The translations under genes were made by a program, and so were the position numbers. Shown piece by piece: positions 14,903-21,952 of a stretch of DNA of 33,543 nt. A model generated the notes under the pieces. The model was not told where the DNA came from. It saw only the letters and a list, made by a program, of their open reading frames with translations, and made no database searches. Source of the DNA: a virus; IMG/VR virus record IMGVR_UViG_3300035162_002567, positions 1-33,543 of that record; one strand, given 5' to 3'. Each line of letters opens with the position of its first letter. Positions within the stretch are counted from its first letter, which is position 1.

Positions 14903-16371
14903 TATCTTAACCCTTTGGCCGCAATGCTGGCGCGAACACCAAGCGCGTGATCAAACCCACCAGCAATATCGACTCTAAATCTCATATAACGTGCGCTCTT
15001 TCTAAAATTGTGTTGCCCTGTGGCGCTGTTTACCGTCACACCTGACGAATAGGATATGTCTGAGTTTTGATTTGCTCTGGTCGCCACATAGACGGTATTA
15101 ACCGCACTTCCACCCTCAATCAAAGGCAGTACGTTATTGCACGTTAAAATATTGGTGTTTTCGCTTGCCACTTCTTCAGATTCCAAGCGTGCGGTTAAGG
15201 CCGTCCCAGTAAAATCACCTGATTTATGAGCTGTGCTGAACCCATATAGACCAGCTGCACCACCTTTCCATAGATCAGAATCTAACGATGCCGGAAGGCT
15301 GTCGAGCGTGTAAGTCGTACCACCGACCGAATCTAACGAATCCAGCGTGTAACCAGGTGATAAACCATCGAATATAATCTCAGTATCGAGAACCGCGTAA
15401 CCCCAACGATCTGATTTCCAATCGTAAATCAACAGCTCATCGTTACCGGATGCGCCGTTAGGGTACGACCAGACAACCTTCGAGTTGGCCGGATCAATCG
15501 CCGCTGAGATGGTGTAATAACTTTCTTTATTTACGCGATCTAAAAACCAGCGGTCGACCTTTTGATCGCCAATAGGAGTCGTGCCTTTCCCAATGTCATA
15601 ACGTTGAAAGCCAGACTCGGATAAGAAGAACACACTGTTTCCGTAGCGCACAACAGATCCCTCGGAAGGCGTCCCAATGCCAACCGAGGTTTCATTGAAA
15701 GACCAAACTAACGGCGGCCCCTCATAACGCATTTCCCAAATAGAGCGCTCTTGAAATATCACGCCAACATCGCCGCCAGTCACGGCCATGATTTTGCCGC
15801 CATTGCCGACCAAATCTTGAAAATCAGCTTGCGTAGCTGGGATCGTTCCCCAAGATGTTTCGTTATTTTGCCCTGACCATTGGACTCTTGTGGGATGCGA
15901 GGCAATATCGCCAAGAACAACAAAAGAGCGCACACCTGTAATGAAACGAGCTTTTGGAGGGCTTCCGCCTAAATCAGCAAAAACAGATGTCCCATCAATC
16001 GGGCCAATCTGTATGTTGTCAGCAAAATTAGTCGCAATCACTTGCGTCCCAAACTTTAAGAAATTCCAGTTATCTAGCGTATCGTTTGAATAACCACCTG
16101 ATTTAGATTTATCTGTCCAGGTACCAGCAGCATAGCGATATAATTTAGTCGCATCACCAGCAAACATGCGCACATTGGCATCACCATCGATCATCGCGAC
16201 CGCGCCTCTGGCTTTAGCAGTCAGCGCAGTGGAATCAGTCGCAAGTGAACCCCAGGAGCGAAAACCTGTCCCATGCGGCTGTATGTTCTGCGCTTCAGTC
16301 ACCCCTGGCGAAGATAAAGCAGCTTGATCGGGCAACCATTCGCCAAATTTTAATGTGGTTGGTTTGATCAT
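14902..16371 (-). CDS. Tail hub / nozzle beta-propeller protein
   Basis: A 489-aa beta-rich protein matching the tail hub/nozzle class of short-tailed phages (P22 gp10 analogue). It starts with FGEWLPDQAALSSPGVTEAQNI, then shows repeated beta blades (GAVAMIDGDANVRMFAGDATKLYRY, NWNFLKFGTQVIATNFAD, SGQNNETSWGTIPATQADFQ, FQERSIWEMRYEGPP, GYGFFLSESGFQRYDIG-like). The C-terminus is a beta domain ending DHALGVRASIAAKGLR. It overlaps the adaptor gene stop and is followed at once by the 644-aa gene. Confidence 0.75.
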   Translation of the reverse strand: MIKPTTLKFGEWLPDQAALSSPGVTEAQNIQPHGTGFRSWGSLATDSTALTAKARGAVAMIDGDANVRMFAGDATKLYRYAAGTWTDKSKSGGYSNDTLDNWNFLKFGTQVIATNFADNIQIGPIDGTSVFADLGGSPPKARFITGVRSFVVLGDIASHPTRVQWSGQNNETSWGTIPATQADFQDLVGNGGKIMAVTGGDVGVIFQERSIWEMRYEGPPLVWSFNETSVGIGTPSEGSVVRYGNSVFFLSESGFQRYDIGKGTTPIGDQKVDRWFLDRVNKESYYTISAAIDPANSKVVWSYPNGASGNDELLIYDWKSDRWGYAVLDTEIIFDGLSPGYTLDSLDSVGGTTYTLDSLPASLDSDLWKGGAAGLYGFSTAHKSGDFTGTALTARLESEEVASENTNILTCNNVLPLIEGGSAVNTVYVATRANQNSDISYSSGVTVNSATGQHNFRKSARYMRFRVDIAGGFDHALGVRASIAAKGLR

Positions 16372-17018
16372 GGCGTGATTGAATCCGTTTTAACGCTGAT
16401 CGGCCCTTGATTCACACGGCCCTGGCGATAAGTCTCTGACGCTGACCAGGCGGCCACTTTATATTGGTCGAGCCAATCTTTTGAGGTCGCATCGTCCTGG
16501 GTAAAGCGGAACGCATGAAACAAACACGCCGCCAAATACACATCAGGATAATCAGTCAACACCCAGTTGGTCGTATTCGACGCAGATAAGGCCGTTACTT
16601 TTGGGTAATAGGACAACTCATAGGCATAGGCCGAATCTGGGGTTACATCAAATTCAATTTTGTCTGAAATAGTGTAGAAACGCGGCAAACCAGTTCCTGA
16701 TCGGTTGTAGACGCTTAACTGTGTCGGATCGACGTAACGCACAATGCCTGTCACGCCACCAGAGGTTAACGTCAAACGATAGGAGTCTAAATAATCTGCT
16801 GGCAGATCGAGTGTGTTTGCTGACGTTGACAGCGTGCCTGACAAGCGCGTGATGTTGCCTCGAACCCCGCCAATCTCCGCCAAACGTGGCAATGATGGCG
16901 CACGTTTTAAATAGGTTTCAGCGAGATCGATAAAGTTGTCGATATAACTGGTTAAATCATCTCGCGCAGTCCAATCGGCGATGGCTGTTTTTAATTCACT
17001 GTATGTCGAGATTGCCAT
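16368..17018 (-). CDS. Head-tail adaptor protein
   Basis: A 216-aa adaptor that binds under the portal and connects it to the tail hub (P22 gp4 / SU10-type adaptor). Seen are the N-terminal helical TYSELKTAIADWTARDDLTSYIDNFI, LAETYLKRAPSLPRLAEI, then the beta core TLDLPADYLDSYRL, PRFYTISDKIEFDVTPDS, YELSYYPKVTALS and the closing helices DVYLAACLFHAFRFTQD. It overlaps the upstream glycosyltransferase by 28 bases and the downstream hub by four. Confidence 0.82.
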   Translation of the reverse strand: MAISTYSELKTAIADWTARDDLTSYIDNFIDLAETYLKRAPSLPRLAEIGGVRGNITRLSGTLSTSANTLDLPADYLDSYRLTLTSGGVTGIVRYVDPTQLSVYNRSGTGLPRFYTISDKIEFDVTPDSAYAYELSYYPKVTALSASNTTNWVLTDYPDVYLAACLFHAFRFTQDDATSKDWLDQYKVAAWSASETYRQGRVNQGPISVKTDSITP

Positions 17019-17674
17019 GCTTTACGCTTCTCCGTAATGTTGTTTAAGACCCATTCAGCGTGTACTGAATCACCCATCAGTTCTAACCAGCTGCAATTGC
17101 CCACCATCGAATCAAATTCTTGTCGCCAGGCATCCGCAAAATCACAATCTTTTGTCTCAGGGAAATGCGGTATACCAGCGCTGTAGTGGATTAACTTAGG
17201 CGCATCTATAGGCTTGTCGTAACCTACTGTGAAATTCCATTCTGTCGGCAGCTCGCCTACTGAGTCAGCCCATTTAAAATCACTCGGATGGTTGTTTTCA
17301 TCGTTAATATAATCAGCGGTCAGTGTTTTGCATTTCTCGTTGTTAAACACCATCATCGAGGGCCATTCAAAGCGTTGTGATGATTTGACGACTGAGACCG
17401 CATGCTCTGTGTCAATCAATGTCTCTAGCTCATTAATATCGGTCTGTAACAGCATGTCAGCGTCTAAAAATACGCTTATCCCTTGAAAGCCGGACAATGC
17501 GGGTACCAGGTATCGAGAATAAGTAAAGTCGGTCAAACCGCTCCTAGTAATAGGCAGCGTCGGCAAGACTAAAGGCACGATGGCTAACGGCTTACTGGTT
17601 CTGCGCGTGATAGACCATTGCAACACGTTGAAAGCGACGGGCTGTCTGGGATCGATACCGATATAGACTCTCAT
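16991..17674 (-). CDS. Glycosyltransferase, GT-A / GT8-like
   Basis: A 227-aa GT-A-fold glycosyltransferase. It begins with an MRVYIGIDPRQPVAFNVL strand-loop for nucleotide-sugar binding and carries the DxD metal motif as D71-A-D73 in VFLDADMLL, preceded by FTYSRYLVPAL, the typical acceptor/donor helix. Trp-rich C-terminal residues (DFKWADSVGELPTEWNF, IHYSAGIPHF) resemble GT8-type closing segments. It lies inside the head-tail operon, directly after a second glycosyltransferase and overlapping the adaptor. Substrate is unknown; virion glycosylation or change of host surface sugars are possible. Confidence 0.78.
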   Translation of the reverse strand: MRVYIGIDPRQPVAFNVLQWSITRRTSKPLAIVPLVLPTLPITRSGLTDFTYSRYLVPALSGFQGISVFLDADMLLQTDINELETLIDTEHAVSVVKSSQRFEWPSMMVFNNEKCKTLTADYINDENNHPSDFKWADSVGELPTEWNFTVGYDKPIDAPKLIHYSAGIPHFPETKDCDFADAWRQEFDSMVGNCSWLELMGDSVHAEWVLNNITEKRKAWQSRHTVN

Positions 17675-19041
17675 GCTATTTTTATTTTTCCTGTTTTCAT
17701 CTCTTTAAATGACCCAACAATGGCATCTCTCACCGCTTCAATAGCTTGTTGCGTTCCCATCTCTGAGCGTCGATAAAATTTAACTGATTCCCACCAGGGA
17801 CAATCACCGCTGATCCCTTCGTGAAAATGTGGCTGATCGTGAACCAATACCATCGCTGGCACGCCTAACCCACCCGCCAAGTGATAGACCGTCGTCGGGA
17901 CGCTGACCACCAAATCAAGTTGAGAAACTAAAGCGGCCTGATCTTCATACGCTTGAGACATATTGCCCCAGGGCCAATCTTGTATAGAAATGCCTGTCTC
18001 TTTCGTAAACTGCGCTATTTCGTCAGATCTGTCCTTGTATTCGAGAGACACAAATGTCGCATCTAAATCTAAAATAGGTTTTAAATCATGCAAACTGAGA
18101 TTTCTATTGCGCCAACCGTCTGACTTCATCGCGCCACCCGTCCAGGCGATACCAATGCGCGGCTTGCCATAGTTCAACGATGACAATAGCCCTGACCATT
18201 GCAGTTCTTTTTCTCTGCGCGGTTTCAGATAAGCGCCTCGTCGTTTCATTTTCGTGTAAGGCATAAAGCTTGCCATCGAGACTTGATGCGTCGCTTTGAC
18301 AGGCTTGTTAAACGGATCAAATTGCGAGCCATGCACTTCGCTAAACGGAAACGTTAAGCTAAACAATTCGGTTAATTTAGGGTTGCAGATAATTTGTTTG
18401 GGCGTGAACGGACAAGCAGACATATAGGCAATCTGATCGCCCAGCCCTTGCTCGCCGTACACTAAAACCGTGGCTTTTTTCTCGCCTTTCCATTCTGGCA
18501 ATCCATAGTCTTGTAGCTCTCGCTGGTTTGAATTACCTAGCTGCGAGCGATACAGTTTCCAGCCTGTGTCCCAGTCACGTTCGTGCAATGCAGCAAACGC
18601 TAGTGATGTTTTAGGCTGATGATGATCTTCGAGCGCAAGCGACAAATTGGCGTAATATTTGGTTTTTTCAAAATCATAGCCTTGCACATAAGCACTAGCC
18701 AACTGTCGATAAACAATCGCCTTGTTGCTATCAGGCTCATCGTCCGGCATGAGTTTTAACGCTTGCTGCAAAGTCTTACAGGCTTCTTTAGCGTTCTGTA
18801 ATACAGCTTGCACCGAGCCAAGTAATAGCAGATTACGCCAGGTCTTACTCTCAGACACAGCGGCAACCGCTATTGGATAAGCATATGGCGCTTTACCAGC
18901 ATCGATGAAAAACCGTGCCAGCGTTGTCCAGGCTTCATGGTTCGCTGGATCTTGCGACAATACTTTTAATAAGCCTTGTCCGGCAAACTCCAGATCGCCA
19001 TATTCAATTGCGGTATCGCAATCTTGTAATAGCTCAGACAC
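17671..19041 (-). CDS. TPR-containing glycosyltransferase (GT9/GT41-like)
   Basis: A 456-aa protein: N-terminal tetratricopeptide repeats (about residues 1-170, LSQDPANHEAWTTLARFFIDAG, LKLMPDDEPDSNKAIVYRQLASAY) joined to a GT-B glycosyltransferase. The second domain starts VLVYGEQGLGDQIAYMSACP, has the acceptor/donor segment RIGIAWTGG followed by RNRNLSL, and the nucleotide-sugar motif LDLVVSVPTTVYHLAGGLGVPAMVLV near the C-terminus, all typical of the TPR-heptosyltransferase-like family. It overlaps its neighbours by four (GT8-like) and eight bases (117-aa protein). Its position between capsid and adaptor genes is unusual. Confidence 0.82.
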   Translation of the reverse strand: MSELLQDCDTAIEYGDLEFAGQGLLKVLSQDPANHEAWTTLARFFIDAGKAPYAYPIAVAAVSESKTWRNLLLLGSVQAVLQNAKEACKTLQQALKLMPDDEPDSNKAIVYRQLASAYVQGYDFEKTKYYANLSLALEDHHQPKTSLAFAALHERDWDTGWKLYRSQLGNSNQRELQDYGLPEWKGEKKATVLVYGEQGLGDQIAYMSACPFTPKQIICNPKLTELFSLTFPFSEVHGSQFDPFNKPVKATHQVSMASFMPYTKMKRRGAYLKPRREKELQWSGLLSSLNYGKPRIGIAWTGGAMKSDGWRNRNLSLHDLKPILDLDATFVSLEYKDRSDEIAQFTKETGISIQDWPWGNMSQAYEDQAALVSQLDLVVSVPTTVYHLAGGLGVPAMVLVHDQPHFHEGISGDCPWWESVKFYRRSEMGTQQAIEAVRDAIVGSFKEMKTGKIKIA

Positions 19042-19387
19042 GCCCCGTCCCTGTGCGTAAATAAGACCAGTCGCGGTTATTCAACAGCTTCTTGATGGCT
19101 GGCAAATGGTCTCTGTTGTAGATGTCGACGCCTAGCTCTTTTTTCCATTTCAGAATGACCGAGTTTGGCACCGAGGCAGCATGCCACCAGTTGTTTTTAA
19201 TGCCACGTTGTGAGACCTCATTCAACCCCATCGCACCGCCTTGGCCTTGATTTCTTGCCGCTTTGTTGGCGTTTAAAATAGGCTCAACGTCCTGCACTTC
19301 AGCAATCGTTGTGATCTTGGTATTGTGATCGTATTCATGCCAGGACTGCGTGCCAGTTACAGGATCGTAATCTAATAAACGCTTCAT
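19034..19387 (-). CDS. Conserved small virion-operon protein (117 aa)
   Basis: A 117-aa basic protein downstream of the capsid gene. It begins KRLLDYDPVTGTQSWHEYD and ends with KKLLNNRDWSYLRTGTGRV. I recognise this C-terminal pattern from a conserved protein near capsid genes in marine podoviruses, without a known role; a head-completion or small capsid-binding protein is possible. Its ATG directly follows the stop of the 49-aa gene. Confidence 0.7.
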   Translation of the reverse strand: MKRLLDYDPVTGTQSWHEYDHNTKITTIAEVQDVEPILNANKAARNQGQGGAMGLNEVSQRGIKNNWWHAASVPNSVILKWKKELGVDIYNRDHLPAIKKLLNNRDWSYLRTGTGRV

Positions 19388-19537
19388 TTAAGCGTGCCGT
19401 TTGGAGCCGCTATTAAATGTCGCATTCTTGCCCATTTGATTCATAGCACCTTTGACAAAATTGCCTGTCTTTTTCATGGCCTGATTGTTTGTTTTTGTAA
19501 AGTTTTTCAAAGAATCTTTTTTGGATGCTGATTTCAT
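19388..19537 (-). CDS. Small basic protein (49 aa)
   Basis: A short ORF with a strong ribosome site (AGAGGTGA, five bases before ATG). The product is highly basic (Lys/Asn-rich: KKDSLKNFTKTNNQAMKKTG, ending GSKRHA) and has no hydrophobic segment. It is the first gene after the post-capsid terminator and its stop abuts the next start. A small DNA- or capsid-binding protein is plausible; no family recognised. Confidence 0.7.
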   Translation of the reverse strand: MKSASKKDSLKNFTKTNNQAMKKTGNFVKGAMNQMGKNATFNSGSKRHA

Positions 19538-19547
19538 ATATCACCTC

Positions 19548-19582
19548 TTGTTAAAAGTAAGGGCGACCGAAGTCGCCCTTTT
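19548..19582 (-). terminator. Intrinsic terminator after the capsid gene (cUUCGg loop)
   Basis: On the minus strand a perfect 9-bp stem AAGGGCGAC / GTCGCCCTT (19559-19567 with 19572-19580) closes a TTCG loop, C(UUCG)G, one of the most stable tetraloops, and is followed by TTACTTTT. It lies between the capsid stop (19621) and the next ribosome site. It probably terminates a share of the transcripts so that capsid mRNA exceeds downstream messages. On the plus strand the following T5 could also work, but no plus-strand gene is here. Confidence 0.85.
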
Positions 19583-19589
19583 TGGGAGA

Positions 19590-19605
19590 AGCGAGTTGCC
19601 TCGCT
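19590..19605 (-). other. Small hairpin just after capsid stop
   Basis: AGCGAG-TTGC-CTCGCT is a perfect 6-bp stem with a 4-base loop, 16 bases past the capsid stop and upstream of the main terminator hairpin. It has no T tract of its own. It could protect the capsid mRNA 3' end or assist the terminator. Confidence 0.5.
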
Positions 19606-19620
19606 GTAGTAGGGGATTAC

Positions 19621-20586
19621 CTATGTAGTGGTATATATTTTCCCAGACGCTGATTCGTTCAGCGATGACAAAGTATATTCCGCCAATATCATGGAGCGAT
19701 CCGAGTCACCAGTTTTACTCAGTGATTCAGTTTGGATCGGACGCAGAGAATTGACTTCCCAATAATCCATATCAAGCGCATAAACATTTGCCGCTGCCAT
19801 AAATCGATTAGCTACAATTTGTAACTGCCCGAAGTCACTGATATAAATATCAGCCGCACCGACAATTGAGCCTGGCGCTACTGGGCCATTTGGTTGCACA
19901 TCTCGGAATTGCGTTCCGATACCTGCAAACGCTGAAGCCAGCTGCTTGTTTGCGCTTCCGCACATCACAACACCAGGATTACCGCCAGAGTTCCAAACGG
20001 CCGCTAGACAAGCTTTCAACTGAACTTCAGAGAAGGCTGCTGCAGTACCTGGAGTCGGAGCAGTAGCAGGAGCGCCAGCCGTTGTTGGAGGTGTAGTGGT
20101 ATCTGCACCTGACTGAGCCTGGTTGGTGGATAGCCAGGAGCCAATACCTGCGAGAGTTCTCGCTGTACCTGCGCCGCCAGCTGTTCCGATCTGGATGCCA
20201 GTTAAAGCCGTTTCCATATCGCGTTTCAGCTCTTTACCTGATTTTGAGATCTGATAACTCATCTCATCAGCTCGGCCAGCAGTGGCAACAGACTGTAATG
20301 TCCCTGTCACGCGAGGCACTTTAGTGCTGATCTGAGTGAAGTTACCCAAACGGTTAGTCACGACCGCAGTGTTTGTAGTCGCATCATCGCCTTCTATCTG
20401 CGCATTGACAGCAGCCGCAGTAAGCGAATCAGTTTGCCATTCATGATAGACAGCTTTGGCAGAGCCGCGTTTCGCATTGCTGAGAAACGGCGTATCCATA
20501 GGGCTAATATCGTATATAATATCTGAAAGGTCTTCTCGTTGACCGATCGCAGCGAACGCACTAAGCGTTCCTCCTGGAATAGCCAT
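19621..20586 (-). CDS. Major capsid protein (SU10/DUF5309 type)
   Basis: A 321-aa HK97-fold major capsid protein of the SU10/DUF5309 family. The N-terminus shows the family start (REDLSDIIYDISPMDTPFLSNAKRG), then TEHEWQTDSL-like VYHEWQTDSL, NRLGNFTQISTKVPRVTGT, DEMSYQISKSGKELKRDMETAL and the C-terminal YISDFGQLQIVANRFM and ESLSKTGDSDRSMILAEYTLSS. An Ala/Thr/Pro-rich insertion around 155-190 may be a surface loop. Ribosome site GGAGATAA lies directly upstream. Two hairpins follow the gene. Confidence 0.92.
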   Translation of the reverse strand: MAIPGGTLSAFAAIGQREDLSDIIYDISPMDTPFLSNAKRGSAKAVYHEWQTDSLTAAAVNAQIEGDDATTNTAVVTNRLGNFTQISTKVPRVTGTLQSVATAGRADEMSYQISKSGKELKRDMETALTGIQIGTAGGAGTARTLAGIGSWLSTNQAQSGADTTTPPTTAGAPATAPTPGTAAAFSEVQLKACLAAVWNSGGNPGVVMCGSANKQLASAFAGIGTQFRDVQPNGPVAPGSIVGAADIYISDFGQLQIVANRFMAAANVYALDMDYWEVNSLRPIQTESLSKTGDSDRSMILAEYTLSSLNESASGKIYTTT

Positions 20587-20589
20587 AAT

Positions 20590-21675
20590 TTATCTCCTGT
20601 TAGTGAGTCTGTGTTGTATCAGCGCCGTAGCGTCATCAACGGAGCCTGACTTTTTCAAGCTCTTTCTTAACGCGCTTTCAGCACCTGCTTGTGCTTGTAC
20701 TTTTGAACGCTTGGCTCCAGGCGTTAAAACCTTACTGCCAAGTTTAAGCACTTTCTTTTTCGCAGCATTCCCACTTTTAGACATCGCGTCGAACATCATG
20801 GCCTTGCGTGCTAACACAATGTTCCGATGGTCATATACGTTATCGACTTCTGTTTGGGAATAGCCTGTGTTGAGGAGATAATCGCGCAGTTTCGCCGTCT
20901 CAGCGTCTCTTTTGCTATCGTCTGCCCAGTCTGGAACGGCAGCAACCATTAAGCGATGCTCTCGCTCGGTCACTTCTGCCATTTGCTCCTGATTCTGTTT
21001 ACTGTGCGCCGCTTTTTGTTGGTCGTAAGCGCTCGCAGCTTGTTGGCGCATGTTCTGTAAATGACCATTGCGCTCTTGAAATTCTTGTCGTTTCGCTGTC
21101 CATTCCGTCGGGTTACTGACCCTCAGTGAATCCCAGTTGATTGATTGAAACTCTTGTTGCAACGTTGATTCGACCTGGCTAAGAAAAGCGGCCCCTTCTT
21201 GTGCTTGGCGTTCCATTGCTTCAGAGACTTGCACTTGCTGTTCTTGTAATTGGGTTTTCAGCTCAGACGCTTCTTGCGCTAAACGCTCGGCACGTTGGTT
21301 ATTCTGAAACGTGTCTTTCCATTCGCCCAGGCTAACTTCCCGACGTTCACCGCTAGGATCGGTGATGGGGATCTGCAACTGATACAAATCAGCTTGCTCG
21401 ACCCCTAAATGCTCGGCCAATTCATGCAGCGACGTCAGCTGCACTGCTTCTTCTTCGCTCTCTGGCGTGACATCTGGCGTGTCATCCGACGTGTCATCCG
21501 TTGCTATAGCTTCTGGCTCGACTTGCTCTGGCTCGACTTGCTCTAATGCCTCTGGCGCTTCGCTGACTATCTCCTCTGGCGGTGGCTCAACTGCGGCCAA
21601 CGGTGGCGGCTCCGCAGCTTCTGGTGCCATTGATGCGCTTATTCTTTCTTCTATGGATGGTTGAGTCTCAGCCAT
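20590..21675 (-). CDS. Scaffolding protein (putative)
   Basis: A 361-aa protein between portal and capsid, where scaffolds lie. Composition matches: acidic/Pro-rich N-terminus (residues 1-85, with duplicated EQVEP units and TSDDTPD), coiled-coil middle (about 125-245, QAERLAQEASELKTQLQEQQ-like, Gln/Glu/Ala-rich) and a strongly basic C-terminus (KKKVLKLGSKVLTPGAKRSK, ending LTNRR), the usual capsid-binding end. It should direct capsid assembly and be lost on maturation. No protease domain is seen. Identity rests on layout and charge, not on a sequence motif. Confidence 0.8.
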   Translation of the reverse strand: MAETQPSIEERISASMAPEAAEPPPLAAVEPPPEEIVSEAPEALEQVEPEQVEPEAIATDDTSDDTPDVTPESEEEAVQLTSLHELAEHLGVEQADLYQLQIPITDPSGERREVSLGEWKDTFQNNQRAERLAQEASELKTQLQEQQVQVSEAMERQAQEGAAFLSQVESTLQQEFQSINWDSLRVSNPTEWTAKRQEFQERNGHLQNMRQQAASAYDQQKAAHSKQNQEQMAEVTEREHRLMVAAVPDWADDSKRDAETAKLRDYLLNTGYSQTEVDNVYDHRNIVLARKAMMFDAMSKSGNAAKKKVLKLGSKVLTPGAKRSKVQAQAGAESALRKSLKKSGSVDDATALIQHRLTNRR

Positions 21676-21691
21676 GATGTTCTCCTGCCTC

Positions 21692-21952
21692 TCAGCGGTT
21701 ATTGTCTAATTGAATTTGTGCCAGTTTGCCTGTTTGCATTACGCCATCGATGTGATCGAACACGGAACGCGCCGCGACCAACATGTGATAAATGCGCTCT
21801 CTATCATCCGCCTGGGCGACTGATGTGCCTTGCCAGGCTTCAGTGAGATTATTTAAAACGATAGCTTTCGCTTCTAAATACAGCGTGTTTTCAAGTAAGT
21901 GTTTCGCCTGGTGCGCACGCTCGCGCTCGGCTATGAGTGTGTGTTCATCCAA
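21692..21952 (-). CDS. Small conserved protein after portal (86 aa)
   Basis: An 86-aa helical protein (EHTLIAERERAHQAKHLLENTLY, LNNLTEAWQGTSVAQADDRERIYHMLVAA, ending LAQIQLDNNR). It overlaps the portal end by eight bases. Small proteins of this charged helical type sit between portal and scaffold in several marine phages; function unknown. A capsid-assembly cofactor is possible by place. Confidence 0.65.
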   Translation of the reverse strand: MDEHTLIAERERAHQAKHLLENTLYLEAKAIVLNNLTEAWQGTSVAQADDRERIYHMLVAARSVFDHIDGVMQTGKLAQIQLDNNR

